This document shows, piece by piece, positions 16,472 through 26,083 of a DNA stretch of 64,000 bases. The notes beneath the pieces are model-generated. The model saw only the letters and a list, made by a program, of their open reading frames with translations, had not been told where the DNA came from and searched no databases. The DNA is from Planctomycetota bacterium. Its GTDB lineage: Bacteria; Planctomycetota; Planctomycetia; Gemmatales; Gemmataceae. Both the position numbers and the translations under genes were made by a program. Position 1 is the stretch's first letter. Every line of letters begins with the position of its first letter. The stretch covers positions 1 through 64,000 of the forward strand of contig QWPF01000006.1 in the NCBI GenBank assembly GCA_003671255.1. Direction: 5' to 3'.

Positions 16472-19285
16472 ATGTCTTCAGGAAGCGTTGGGTTTAGGCC
16501 AAATTTGGAAGCTATTGAATCAATGTACCTTGCTTGGAGAAGCGACCCTTCAAGTGTGGAATCTTCTTGGTCTATATTCTTTGAAGGTTTTGAAATTGGG
16601 TTACAGCAGTCCAAAGGCGATCAATTGACTATGGAGTCGACCGATTCCATGGCAAGTCTTGCTGAAAAACTTATTGGAATGTTTCGTGATTATGGCCATT
16701 TGCAGGCCAGCCTTGATCCTTTGCAGATAGAGTCGGTTTCTCAGCAGATTTTGAATAAATCACTTCAAGACCTCGTTGAAAAAAATCTTGGTGCTCATTT
16801 TAACATCCCTAGTTTTACGCCTTATCCTAACGGTACGATTCACGGTTTGGTGAAGATTCTTCAAGATATTTACTGTCGCAGTGTTGGAATCGAAATTACC
16901 CATCTGCATGATGGTGGTGAAAGAGACTGGCTTGTTTCAAGGATTGAAGAAAAAGCAGGAAAGTTCGAGTTCTCCTCTGGTGATAAAAAACAAATATTGA
17001 ATCAGTTGATGCGCGCTGATCTCTTCGAAAAATTCCTGCACCATAAGTTTGTAGGCCAGAAAAGATTTTCCCTCGAGGGCGGTGATTCGCTTATTCCACT
17101 TCTCGAAGCCGTTGTTGAAGGCTACCCCGATCTTGGAGGCGAACAACTTGTGCTTGGCATGGCTCATCGAGGTAGGCTTAATGTTCTTACCAATGTAATG
17201 ATGAAGCCCTATGGCGATGTTTTTGCTGAATTCGAAGAGAATTTTTCGACCACCGGTATTATTGGTGATGGGGATGTGAAGTATCATCTGGGTTATTCTG
17301 TGGACAGGCAGAATTCGAAGGGAAAAAATTTGCACCTCTCGCTTACCCCCAACCCCAGCCATCTGGAGTTTGTTAACCCCGTGGTTGAAGGTCGTGTGAG
17401 GGCTAAACAAGATTTGTTGAATGATTCAAGCAGACGCGCTGTTCTCCCTGTTTTGATTCATGGTGATGCTGCATTTGCAGGCCAAGGTATTGTTCCTGAA
17501 TCTTTAAACCTTGCGGGTTTGGAAGGCTATACCACAGGCGGCACTTTTCATGTTGTGATAAACAACCAGATTGGTTTCACAACTCGTCCTTCTGATTCCC
17601 GTTCTACATCTTATTGCACCGATGTTGCCAAGATTATTCTTGCACCCATTTTTCATGTTAATGGCGATGATCCTGAAGCAGTTGTTTGGGTTGCCAAGCT
17701 GGCTTTGGAGTATCGTCAACGATTTGGCAAAGATGTTGTTGTTGATATTGTTTGCTACCGCAAGCATGGTCACAACGAGGGAGATGAACCTTCATTTACC
17801 CAACCCGTTATGTATCAGAATATAAAAACGAGATCTTCACCTGCAGTTAAGTACGGTGAGAAATTAGTACTCGATGGTATTTGTTCTTCTGAAGAGGTTG
17901 CAGCAATTGGCACCGATTTTGAAACCCGCCTTCAGCTCTCTTTGGATGAGATGAGAAACAATCCTGTTTCCTATCAGCGAATGTCTGCATTTCAAGGAGT
18001 TTGGAAGAATTTATCCAAGCAGTATTCGCATAAAGTTGTGAAAACAGGCGTTTCAAAAAAAGATTTCGGCGTGATTGCCCAAGCATTGATCAATGTTCCC
18101 TCAGGTTTTAATGTGCACCCGAAGATTTCGACATTGATCCGCTCTAGGGGCCAGAATTTTACGGATAAAAAACCAATCGATTGGCCAACTGCAGAACTCT
18201 TGGCTTTTGGGTCCTTGGTTATCGAGGGGCACAAAGTCAGGCTTAGTGGCCAAGATTCAAGAAGAGGGACATTCAGCCAAAGACATTCTGTTTTTTACGA
18301 TTCTAACAACGGGCTGGCTTACTCGCCCTTGAATTTCATTTCTGATAATCAGGCCCCATATGAAGTTTTTGATAGCATGCTTTCTGAAGCTGCTGTTCTT
18401 GGTTTTGAGTTTGGCTATACCCTTGATAACCCAAATGCCTTGGTTTTGTGGGAAGCGCAATTCGGCGATTTTTGGAACGGTGCGCAAGTGATTGTTGATC
18501 AATTTATTGCGTCCAGCGAATCCAAATGGAAGCGTGAAAGTGGTTTGGTTATGCTGCTTCCTCATGGGTATGAAGGTCAGGGCCCTGAGCACTCCAGTTC
18601 GCGCATTGAGCGCTTGCTACAGATGTGCGCAGAAAATAATTTGCAGATTTGTAACGCTTCTACTCCGGCTCAGTACTTTCATTTGTTGCGAAGGCAATTG
18701 CATAGGGATTTCCGCAAACCTTTGGCAGTTATGACTCCTAAAAGCCTTCTACGGCACAAACTTGCTGTTTCTCCTGTTGAGGAATTTACTTCTGGCTCGT
18801 TTATGGAAGTCCTCGATGATACTAATGTTGATCCTTCTCGTGTGAAGCGTGTTGTTCTTTGTTCCGGTAAAGTTTATTACGATCTTTTTGAACAAAGAAT
18901 CAAACAGGAAAGTTTTGAAACTGCTATCATTCGTCTTGAACAACTTTACCCTTTCCCTGAAGAACAACTTAAGAAAATCCTCGACAAATATAGTAAAGCA
19001 ACTGAGTTTGTTTGGGTTCAGGAAGAGTCGCACAACATGGGTGCATGGGTTTTTGTAGAATCTAGGCTCCGTGCCATGGGATACCTTTTTGAGTATGTTG
19101 GGCGTGATGAAAGCGCTAGCCCTGCGGTTGGTTCCAAAAAGATCCATGAAAGTGAACAAAAGCAATTAGTAGAAGCAACCTTTAAGGGTGAGCTTCCTTT
19201 TTTTGCCAAGGCATTACCTGTATTCGGAAATAAGGCCAAAGATGCCCAGCCTTCCAATGCTGGAACAAAGGTTGATGCCCGCTGA
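16472..19285 (+). CDS. sucA: 2-oxoglutarate dehydrogenase E1 component
   Basis: A 937-residue thiamine-diphosphate enzyme that decarboxylates 2-oxoglutarate and passes the succinyl group to E2 in the TCA cycle. It has the E1o N-terminal motif (IESMYLAWRSDPSSVE), the ThDP region GMAHRGRLNVL, HGDAAFAGQG and NNQIGFTT, and the C-terminal transketolase part with LWEAQFGDFWNGAQV and HGYEGQGPEHSSSR. Length is typical. The ATG follows GAGGTGA. It heads a three-gene cluster encoding E1, E2 and E3, with a 50-base gap to the E2 gene, so the complex is made from one locus. Confidence 0.96.
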   Translation: MSSGSVGFRPNLEAIESMYLAWRSDPSSVESSWSIFFEGFEIGLQQSKGDQLTMESTDSMASLAEKLIGMFRDYGHLQASLDPLQIESVSQQILNKSLQDLVEKNLGAHFNIPSFTPYPNGTIHGLVKILQDIYCRSVGIEITHLHDGGERDWLVSRIEEKAGKFEFSSGDKKQILNQLMRADLFEKFLHHKFVGQKRFSLEGGDSLIPLLEAVVEGYPDLGGEQLVLGMAHRGRLNVLTNVMMKPYGDVFAEFEENFSTTGIIGDGDVKYHLGYSVDRQNSKGKNLHLSLTPNPSHLEFVNPVVEGRVRAKQDLLNDSSRRAVLPVLIHGDAAFAGQGIVPESLNLAGLEGYTTGGTFHVVINNQIGFTTRPSDSRSTSYCTDVAKIILAPIFHVNGDDPEAVVWVAKLALEYRQRFGKDVVVDIVCYRKHGHNEGDEPSFTQPVMYQNIKTRSSPAVKYGEKLVLDGICSSEEVAAIGTDFETRLQLSLDEMRNNPVSYQRMSAFQGVWKNLSKQYSHKVVKTGVSKKDFGVIAQALINVPSGFNVHPKISTLIRSRGQNFTDKKPIDWPTAELLAFGSLVIEGHKVRLSGQDSRRGTFSQRHSVFYDSNNGLAYSPLNFISDNQAPYEVFDSMLSEAAVLGFEFGYTLDNPNALVLWEAQFGDFWNGAQVIVDQFIASSESKWKRESGLVMLLPHGYEGQGPEHSSSRIERLLQMCAENNLQICNASTPAQYFHLLRRQLHRDFRKPLAVMTPKSLLRHKLAVSPVEEFTSGSFMEVLDDTNVDPSRVKRVVLCSGKVYYDLFEQRIKQESFETAIIRLEQLYPFPEEQLKKILDKYSKATEFVWVQEESHNMGAWVFVESRLRAMGYLFEYVGRDESASPAVGSKKIHESEQKQLVEATFKGELPFFAKALPVFGNKAKDAQPSNAGTKVDAR

Positions 19286-19335
19286 TTCTATGAGTTGAAG
19301 CTGTTTATATAACCTGATACCTAAGAAGTAAAAGT

Positions 19336-20514
19336 ATGATCACTGAAATTAAAGTCCCGTCTGTAGGCGAATCAATATCTGAAGGAGTTTTATCCAAATG
19401 GTATAAAAAAACCGGGGACACCGTAAAAGTTAATGAACCTCTTTTTGAAGTAGAAACGGAAAAAGCAACAACTGAGATAGTCGCACCTGATGCAGGTGTT
19501 TTGACCATCCTCACTGCTGAAGGTGATAAGGTCTTGATTGGGGCGGTAGTAGGCAAAATAAACAAGTCAACTGGCGGCGCTTCTCCTGCAACTTCCCCCG
19601 CTTCTGTTTCTGCTTCTGTTGCAACCGAACCAGCCTCTTCTGGTGCAGTTTCCAATCCTGCTGCTAGGCACCTTGCCGAAAAAGCAGGTGTCGATCTTTC
19701 GGCAATTGCCGGTTCAGGCAAAGGTGCTAGAGTTCTAAAAGAAGATGTGATTGCGCATGTTGAGTCGCAACAAAAACCAAATGCTATTGTGCCTAAAGAT
19801 GTTCGAAGAGAGGTTGCAAGGGAAACCAGGCAACGCATGACTCCTATCCGTCAACGAATTGCGGAGAGGTTGCTTCATGCCCAGCAAAGCAGCGCCATTC
19901 TTACTACTTTTAATGAAGCAGATATGTCTGCGATCATGGCTTTTCGTGCCAAATATAAAGAATCGTTCCAGAAAAAGCATGGTGTAGGTCTTGGATTTAT
20001 GAGCTTTTTCGTCAAGGCAGTTATCGAAGGATTGAAGGCGTATCCTGCAGTAAATGCAAGAATTGATAACCAAGATATTGTTTATCATCATTTCTATGAT
20101 ATTGGTGTCGCAGTTAGCACCGAAAAAGGTTTGATGGTTCCTGTGCTTCGCAATGTTGATGAATTGACCTTTGCAGAGATCGAGAAGAAAATAGTCGAAC
20201 TTGCAGTGAAGGCGAAAGAGAACAAGATTACCGTGGGCGATCTTCAGGGAGGCACTTTTACAATCACCAATGGTGGAACTTTTGGTTCAATGCTTTCCAC
20301 CCCCATATTGAACCCTCCTCAAAGTGGTATTCTTGGCATGCATGCCATCCAAAAGCGTGCTGTTGTTGTTGATGATCAAATTGTCATCCGTCCTATGATG
20401 TATATTGCTCTTTCTTATGATCATCGAATTATCGATGGAAAAGAAGCTGTTAGCTTTTTAGTTCGTGTCAAAGAATGCTTGGAAAATCCCGAGCGCATTT
20501 TCTTTAGTGTTTAA
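19336..20514 (+). CDS. sucB: Dihydrolipoyllysine-residue succinyltransferase, E2 of 2-oxoglutarate dehydrogenase
   Basis: A 392-residue E2 core. The lipoyl domain (residues 1-76) carries the lipoylated K43 in ETEKATTE. An Ala/Ser/Pro-rich linker (about 78-105) follows, then a peripheral subunit-binding domain (PAARHLAEKAGVDLSAI, about 108-145), then the catalytic acyltransferase domain with the active-site SYDHRIIDG near the C-terminus. The motif order and length fit SucB. It transfers succinyl groups to CoA. The gene sits between E1 and E3, supporting the oxoglutarate rather than the pyruvate complex. Confidence 0.95.
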   Translation: MITEIKVPSVGESISEGVLSKWYKKTGDTVKVNEPLFEVETEKATTEIVAPDAGVLTILTAEGDKVLIGAVVGKINKSTGGASPATSPASVSASVATEPASSGAVSNPAARHLAEKAGVDLSAIAGSGKGARVLKEDVIAHVESQQKPNAIVPKDVRREVARETRQRMTPIRQRIAERLLHAQQSSAILTTFNEADMSAIMAFRAKYKESFQKKHGVGLGFMSFFVKAVIEGLKAYPAVNARIDNQDIVYHHFYDIGVAVSTEKGLMVPVLRNVDELTFAEIEKKIVELAVKAKENKITVGDLQGGTFTITNGGTFGSMLSTPILNPPQSGILGMHAIQKRAVVVDDQIVIRPMMYIALSYDHRIIDGKEAVSFLVRVKECLENPERIFFSV

Positions 20515-20580
20515 CAACTATTTGGTTTACTTTTGTGTTTCTTCCGTATTTCCTTCTTAGATTTATTTTGAGAAACAAAC

Positions 20581-21987
20581 ATGGCTATTGAATCTTTTGA
20601 TGTTGCGATTATTGGTGGTGGCCCTGGGGGATATGTTGCTGCAATCAGGGCTTCTCAACTAGGTTTTAAAGTTGCTTGCATTGAAAAACGCGAGACTTTG
20701 GGTGGCACCTGCCTTAATGTTGGGTGTATCCCTTCAAAGGCTTTACTTGAATCCAGTGAACTTTTCCTCCAAGCCTCCAAGCATTTTGAAAATCATGGCA
20801 TTATTGTTTCTAAACCTCAGATTGATGTTCCTGCAATGATTGCTCGGAAAGATAAAATTGTCAAAGGGTTGGGTGATGGCATTTCTTCTCTCTTCAAAAA
20901 AAATAAAATTAATCGTATTGCTGGCCTGGGAAAAATCATCGCATCGAATCGTATTGAGGTTACTGATAAAACAGGATCTAAGTCAGAAATCGAAGCCAAA
21001 TTTATTATTATTGCCACAGGTAGTGAACCCGCTTCCCTTCCCTGTCTGCCCATGGATGGTGAATTCGTTGTTAGTTCAGCAGAAGCTTTAAATTTTAAAT
21101 CCGTTCCTAAAGATCTTGTGGTGGTTGGCGCGGGTTACATTGGATTAGAAATGGGTTCGGTTTGGACTCGTTTAGGTAGCAATGTTCAGGTTCTTGAATT
21201 TTTGCCCAAAGCGTTACCCATAAGTGATTCTGAGAGTGCCGCTTTGTTGCAGCGAAGTTTGGAAAAACAGGGACTGAATTTTAATTTTGATACCAAGGTT
21301 ACTGGTGGCAAACGAGAAGGCGGCCAAATAATTATCGAATGTGAAAAAGCAGGACAGAAGGTTCAATTTAAAGCAGATAAGGCATTGGTATGTGTTGGAC
21401 GCAAACCCAACTCTTTGGGCCTTGGTATTGAAGCTCTTGGAATTATTGTGGATCCCAGAACAGCGCAAATCAAGGTAGATCAGTTTTTGAGAACTGCTGT
21501 TCCCAATATTTATGCGATTGGAGATTTAGTCGCGGGTCCCATGCTTGCTCATAAAGCTGAAGAAGAAGGTGTGGCTGCTGCTGAAAATATTGCGGGCGGT
21601 AAGACAACTGTTAATCATGATACCATTCCTAGTGTGATTTACACATGGCCTGAACTTTCAAGTGTTGGTAAAACTGAAGAGCAATTAAAAGAAACCAAGG
21701 TTCCATATAAAATTGGCAAGTTCCCTTTTATTGCCAATAGTCGTGCTAGAACTATGGGCGAAACCGAAGGCATGGTTAAAATTCTGGCCCATGAAAAAAC
21801 GGATCGTATTCTGGGTGTTCATATCGTTGGACCTCGAGCTTCGGATATGATTGCCGAGGCTGTCGCTTGGGTTGAAATGCAGGCTAGTGCTGAAGATGTT
21901 GCCAGAACCTGCCATGCTCATCCTACGCTGTCAGAAGCGTTTAAAGAAGCAGCCATGGCGGTAGAGAAAAAAGCGATTCACATTTAG
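20581..21987 (+). CDS. lpdA: Dihydrolipoyl dehydrogenase (E3)
   Basis: A 468-residue FAD flavoprotein that reoxidises dihydrolipoamide and reduces NAD+. The N-terminal FAD fold is GGGPGGYVAA. The redox disulfide is C44/C49 in GGTCLNVGCIPSK. The NAD fold is VVGAGYIGLEMG, the second FAD contact is YAIGDLVAGPMLAHKA, and the C-terminal His-Glu pair lies in CHAHPTLSEAFKEAA. Length is standard. It is third in the E1-E2-E3 cluster; it may also serve pyruvate dehydrogenase or glycine cleavage if no other E3 exists in the genome. Confidence 0.96.
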   Translation: MAIESFDVAIIGGGPGGYVAAIRASQLGFKVACIEKRETLGGTCLNVGCIPSKALLESSELFLQASKHFENHGIIVSKPQIDVPAMIARKDKIVKGLGDGISSLFKKNKINRIAGLGKIIASNRIEVTDKTGSKSEIEAKFIIIATGSEPASLPCLPMDGEFVVSSAEALNFKSVPKDLVVVGAGYIGLEMGSVWTRLGSNVQVLEFLPKALPISDSESAALLQRSLEKQGLNFNFDTKVTGGKREGGQIIIECEKAGQKVQFKADKALVCVGRKPNSLGLGIEALGIIVDPRTAQIKVDQFLRTAVPNIYAIGDLVAGPMLAHKAEEEGVAAAENIAGGKTTVNHDTIPSVIYTWPELSSVGKTEEQLKETKVPYKIGKFPFIANSRARTMGETEGMVKILAHEKTDRILGVHIVGPRASDMIAEAVAWVEMQASAEDVARTCHAHPTLSEAFKEAAMAVEKKAIHI

Positions 21988-22093
21988 CCTAATATCTTAC
22001 CGAATCGTTATTATTGTTCTTTTATTTGCCTTCCTGCAAATTCTAGCAGTCAAAGTCTAATCATAATGATTGATTATCATGCAAAATTAGGGT

Positions 22094-22486
22094 GTGAGAA
22101 AAGTAAGCTACCTATTTATTGGTGTAATTTTCCTTGTGGGCATTGCTGGATTTAATCTGGATGCTCAAACTGGTCCCTCGCTTGATTTTGTGGGGAAGGA
22201 TGCCCCTGTTGCAAAACCTGGTTCCAAGGTAAATAAATACCGAGATCTTGAGTTAACCATCAAAATTCGAAGGTTATTGTCTGAAGATCCAGATTTAGGC
22301 CAGCTGAACATCGGGGTTAGTGTTCGGGATGGAGTTCTTAGGCTCTGGGGTCCCGTGCCCAGCGTTGAAAAAACACAGAAAGCCCTCGCTAAGGTTGGGA
22401 CTGTAAAGCTTCTTTTTGATGTGAAAAGTGATCTTTACTTGGGAGTTATTGAAGACATCCCACCTCCGATCTTTATCAAAGATTGA
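22094..22486 (+). CDS. Secreted BON-domain-like protein
   Basis: A 130-residue protein starting at GTG. Residues 1-24 form a signal peptide (hydrophobic YLFIGVIFLVGIAGF, then DAQ). Residues about 48-112 resemble a BON domain: a helix (ELTIKIRRLLSEDPDL), then strands with GVSVRDGVLRLWGPVPSVEKTQKAL and a closing strand LFDVKSDLYLG. BON domains bind phospholipid or other envelope surfaces. The C-terminus ends in a proline-rich VIEDIPPPIFIKD. The ribosome-binding site is poor (AGGG touching the GTG). Probable periplasmic or cell-surface protein; precise role unknown. Confidence 0.7.
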   Translation: MRKVSYLFIGVIFLVGIAGFNLDAQTGPSLDFVGKDAPVAKPGSKVNKYRDLELTIKIRRLLSEDPDLGQLNIGVSVRDGVLRLWGPVPSVEKTQKALAKVGTVKLLFDVKSDLYLGVIEDIPPPIFIKD

Positions 22487-22618
22487 TTTTAAATTTTCAC
22501 TGTTACTTTTCTTTTATCCCCACCCATCCAAGCAATTCACAATCCGGGTTCCACTCTTTTGCTGTTTTTGTTACTACTTATTTATCTTGCTATTAGTTTT
22601 TACGGGAAAGGATTTTCT

Positions 22619-23347
22619 ATGGACTTGCGTGGCGTTATACTTGCTGGCGGTAAAGGCACTAGGCTTGGTGAGTTGACCAAGGTTACCAACAAGCATCTTC
22701 TTCCTGTCGGACCCTACCCCATGGTATATCATCCCCTTAAGAAAATGACGGGATGTGGTATCAAAGACATATTATTGGTATCCGGCACCGAACATATGGG
22801 TGATTTTGTCGAATTGCTGGGTTCAGGCAAGGATCATAACTGTAGGCTTACTTATAGGGTTCAAGATGAAGCAGGCGGCATTGCCCAGGCTCTTGGTCTT
22901 GCTGAAGGATTTTCAAGGGATGCCCGAAGCCTTGTAATTCTTGGGGATAATATATTTCAGGATAACTTGGTTGATTTTGCACAAGAAGCTGCAAAGCATC
23001 CAGATTCAGCTTTTGTTGCGCTGAAAAAAGTTCACGATCCGCAGCGCTATGGTGTCGCTGAAATGAAGGACGGTAAAATTCTCTCTATTGAAGAGAAACC
23101 TAAAAATCCCAAAAGTGACTACGCTGTTGCTGGTATTTACATCTATCCTTCAGATGTTTTTGAAGTTATCAAAACCCTTCGACCAAGTCATCGAGGTGAA
23201 CTTGAAATTACTGATGTTAATAATTATTTTTTGAAAACTGGCCGTCTCCGGTATCTGACTCTTGACGGGTATTGGACTGATGCAGGTACCTTGGATTCCC
23301 TCGCTGTTGCCAATCAATTGGTTCAGGCAAACGACCCAAGGTTTTAG
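22619..23347 (+). CDS. Sugar nucleotidyltransferase, glucose-1-phosphate thymidylyltransferase-like
   Basis: A 242-residue nucleotidyltransferase. I start it at the ATG at 22619 because GGGAAAGGA precedes it and the product then opens with the expected strand and loop MDLRGVILAGGKGTRLGE; a longer frame from 22559 adds a spurious hydrophobic stretch. Conserved features are the nucleotide loop GGKGTRL, the metal aspartate in LGDNIF, EEKPKNPKSDYAVAGIYIY and WTDAGTLDSL. Short RmlA-type enzymes make dTDP-glucose from dTTP and glucose-1-phosphate. Nucleotide and sugar specificity are not certain. No rmlB, C or D lies adjacent. Likely supplies sugar for surface glycans. Confidence 0.87.
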   Translation: MDLRGVILAGGKGTRLGELTKVTNKHLLPVGPYPMVYHPLKKMTGCGIKDILLVSGTEHMGDFVELLGSGKDHNCRLTYRVQDEAGGIAQALGLAEGFSRDARSLVILGDNIFQDNLVDFAQEAAKHPDSAFVALKKVHDPQRYGVAEMKDGKILSIEEKPKNPKSDYAVAGIYIYPSDVFEVIKTLRPSHRGELEITDVNNYFLKTGRLRYLTLDGYWTDAGTLDSLAVANQLVQANDPRF

Positions 23348-23380
23348 TGCTCTAGTTTATACCCAGCCCCGGGATTGCTG

Positions 23381-24514
23381 ATGCTTTTTTGTATTTTGGC
23401 GATACTTATAACAATAGGGCATTTTAATTTTGTTGTCTTTTTGCATAATTGGTTTTATTCAAAACCGTTTCCAAGATTATTGGGTGACCTGATTCAGGCC
23501 ACCCATATTCTTTTTGGGTTCTTTGGATTGTTTTTTATTTATATATTAACATTAAAAACAGAATCTTTTTTAATTGCTCCCCATATTGATTTGCTTCCTG
23601 ATGCTTTTCTTGGTTATGGTTTGTTTTGCTCGTTTGTTGCTGCAATATTATTTCCTATTAATGAGCTTTTTAGAAATTGTTGGGCCCTCTCGCCCTATCT
23701 TTATAGACAAATAAGTTCATTCTTTGATTACGAAAATCACTTTGTGATGAATAAACCTTTTAATTTTCTTAATGATTCTTTCAAACTTGAAATTGTCTCT
23801 GCTGAAATATCAACAGAGTTTTTGCCTGTAAATTCCCAACTAAAAATTCTTCACATTAGCGATTTTCATTTCGGGGGTAATGATAATTATGCTTATTATC
23901 AATTTGTTTTAGCGCAAATTGATGCTGAAGTTTATGACTTTGCTTTTTTTACAGGCGACCTTGTTGATAATGTCGCTTTCCTGCGTTGGGTTGTTCCACT
24001 TTTAAAGAAAATTAAAACCAAGCACGGAAAGTTCGCTGTGCTTGGTAATCATGATTTGTGGAATGATCCTGATATGGTTCGTAAGTATCTGCGTAAGGCT
24101 GGTTTTACTTGTCTTTCAGATCAATGGTGTTCCATTGAATATGAAGGGAAAAGAATTGGTATCTTTGGAAATGAATTCCCCTGGTTCTCGAAGAAATTAC
24201 CTGATTTGTCTTCTGATGTTTACGATATTAAAATTCTTTTGACGCATTCACCAGATGAATTTTTTTGGGCTGCTAATCAAAAGTTTAATTTAATGTTTTG
24301 CGGTCATGTTCATGGTGGCCAAATTTCCCTACCTTTCTTTGGTCCTTTACTCATCCCTAGTAAATTTGGTAGAAGATTTGGCAGTGGTTTCTTTTCCAAT
24401 AGCGGAATGATTATGCATGTAAGCAGGGGCCTTGCTGGATCTTTTCCCTTAAGAATTAACTGTAAGCCTGAAGTAACAATTCTTTCCTTGGTTTCAAAAC
24501 AGGTCTTACTTTAA
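23381..24514 (+). CDS. Membrane-anchored metallophosphoesterase, YaeI/YkuE-like
   Basis: A 377-residue protein. The first 100 residues hold about three to four hydrophobic segments. A calcineurin-like metallophosphoesterase domain follows: HISDFHFGG, FFTGDLVDN, VLGNHDLW, LTHSPD and CGHVHGGQI, so all metal-ligand motifs are present. YaeI/YkuE/LpxG-type enzymes act on membrane phospholipids or lipid intermediates; the substrate here is unknown. ATG 23381 is preferred over TTG 23375 because GGGA lies six bases before it. It follows the nucleotidyltransferase gene by 33 bases. Confidence 0.85.
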   Translation: MLFCILAILITIGHFNFVVFLHNWFYSKPFPRLLGDLIQATHILFGFFGLFFIYILTLKTESFLIAPHIDLLPDAFLGYGLFCSFVAAILFPINELFRNCWALSPYLYRQISSFFDYENHFVMNKPFNFLNDSFKLEIVSAEISTEFLPVNSQLKILHISDFHFGGNDNYAYYQFVLAQIDAEVYDFAFFTGDLVDNVAFLRWVVPLLKKIKTKHGKFAVLGNHDLWNDPDMVRKYLRKAGFTCLSDQWCSIEYEGKRIGIFGNEFPWFSKKLPDLSSDVYDIKILLTHSPDEFFWAANQKFNLMFCGHVHGGQISLPFFGPLLIPSKFGRRFGSGFFSNSGMIMHVSRGLAGSFPLRINCKPEVTILSLVSKQVLL

Positions 24515-24626
24515 TTGCTAAAAATCATTCACATTATCATGAGATTTGAATTCGTTTTGGAAAAACGATATTGCCCTTTTATTACGAATTCGGTTGAAAT
24601 AGGTTAATCATTTTGAGGGAACATTA

Positions 24627-25988
24627 ATGGATACGAAGACTTCAGATAAAGATAAGTTTGGATTAAATGGTTTTGAAACCGTTCTTGTTGCAGTTTTGTT
24701 TTGTTTTCTACTTTTCTTTGCTGATATTGTTCAGATTAGGTCTGCATTTTTATCACGGGTAATGGGAGATGCGGATTGTTTTTTTCGGGCAGGATGGGCT
24801 GCCAAAGTTGGTAAAAGCATTTACGAAGTTACGGATCCAAATGGCTGGCATTATAATTACCCGCCTCTTTTTGCGATTGCCATGATCCCTTTGGCTGATC
24901 CTCCCCCTGGTGAGAGTAGGGATGGTTGCCTTCCTTATCCTATTTCCATCAGCATTTTTTATAAGGTTAGTTTACTTAGTCTTTTCTTTGGTGTTTTTTC
25001 TTTAGCTCGTGCTTATGAAAAACAATTCCCTTTGATGTTTGAAAATTTGTTTGTCAGAAAATGGTACTATTTGCGCATCTTTGCAATTGTTGTTTGTTTG
25101 AGTCCGATTGCACATACTCTTATGCGTGGGCAAGTAAATCTTTTTTTGTTGATGATGATTTGTCTTGCGATCGCATTTCAGTTATCGAATAAAAGTTTCC
25201 TTAGTGGAATTATGATTGCAGGAAGTATTTGCCTTAAGGTTTTTCCTGTCTTTCTTTTAGTTGTTCCTGTTTGGCGTAAAGATTTTAAACAGTTGGCAGG
25301 TTGTTTAGTGGGTCTAATCTTGGGTCTTGGGGTTATTCCTGTCTCTGTAATGGGCGTCGAAAAAACTAAAACTGCTTATTCTGATTTTTATAATGTTTTA
25401 ATTGGCCCCTCGTTGGGTTTGTCTGGTGATAACACGCGTGGTGTTGAACTCACGAATTTAAATTCAACTGATAATCACAGCGTGCTTGCTTTTCTACATG
25501 GTATCGAACACCCAGACTTTAGTAAAAAACCTGCTAAACCATCTTTGGTTATTAAAATTGTGCAGATTTTAATGAGTCTACTTTTTCTAGGCTGGTTGCT
25601 TTGGTCCAAAGGAGTACCCAAAAAAGGTTCTACAATGGAAGACGCTCATTTTTTTGCACTTGCTTCTTTGTTGATGGTGTTGATTTGCCCTGTTAGCCAT
25701 TCGCAGTATTTTGTTCTCGCTTTACCTTTGGTTATGTCCATGTTGGTTTTTTCTTGGCTTAATTCCGCAAAGGTAGTTTCGCCATGGTTGGGCTTTTTAT
25801 TCTTGTTTTATATTGTTGCTAATTTGCTTCCTTTATTGCCTGCTTTTGAAAATATCAAGCGCATGGGGGTTATGTTTGTCCCAAATTTTATCCTTTTCGT
25901 TTATGGTACAACCTTATTTGCTAGTATTAAAAACAATGACAAAATCGCATTTGAAAAAGCAACGGCTATAAATCATTCCGAGGCATAA
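24627..25988 (+). CDS. Polytopic GT-C glycosyltransferase, GT87/DUF2029-like
   Basis: A 453-residue integral membrane protein with about ten hydrophobic segments. The first loop contains the acidic motif MGDADCFFRAGW and then YEVTDPNGWHYNYPPLFA, the pattern expected of DUF2029/GT87 polyprenyl-phosphate-dependent mannosyltransferases, where the loop aspartate is catalytic. A following segment (SHSQYFVLALPLVMS) is also typical. It would transfer a sugar from a polyprenyl carrier outside the membrane. GAGGGA precedes the ATG. It sits among envelope-type genes. Sugar and acceptor are unknown. Confidence 0.8.
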   Translation: MDTKTSDKDKFGLNGFETVLVAVLFCFLLFFADIVQIRSAFLSRVMGDADCFFRAGWAAKVGKSIYEVTDPNGWHYNYPPLFAIAMIPLADPPPGESRDGCLPYPISISIFYKVSLLSLFFGVFSLARAYEKQFPLMFENLFVRKWYYLRIFAIVVCLSPIAHTLMRGQVNLFLLMMICLAIAFQLSNKSFLSGIMIAGSICLKVFPVFLLVVPVWRKDFKQLAGCLVGLILGLGVIPVSVMGVEKTKTAYSDFYNVLIGPSLGLSGDNTRGVELTNLNSTDNHSVLAFLHGIEHPDFSKKPAKPSLVIKIVQILMSLLFLGWLLWSKGVPKKGSTMEDAHFFALASLLMVLICPVSHSQYFVLALPLVMSMLVFSWLNSAKVVSPWLGFLFLFYIVANLLPLLPAFENIKRMGVMFVPNFILFVYGTTLFASIKNNDKIAFEKATAINHSEA

Positions 25989-26083
25989 GTACTAGACTAC
26001 ATTTTTCTATTCCTTTTGATTTCTTCCGTAGTGATAAAAGTATATAATTAATATTTGGTACTGTTTTGAAGATAGGAGTTTTT

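Noticed and set aside
16937-17410. Reverse-strand open frame of 157 codons within sucA
   Set aside because: It lies wholly inside a well-supported 2-oxoglutarate dehydrogenase gene and shows no recognisable protein features; it is a shadow frame.
22060-22080. Fur box upstream of the BON-protein gene
   Set aside because: GATAAT and ATTATC-like halves are present only with a shortened spacer and several mismatches, and there is no iron-related gene nearby.
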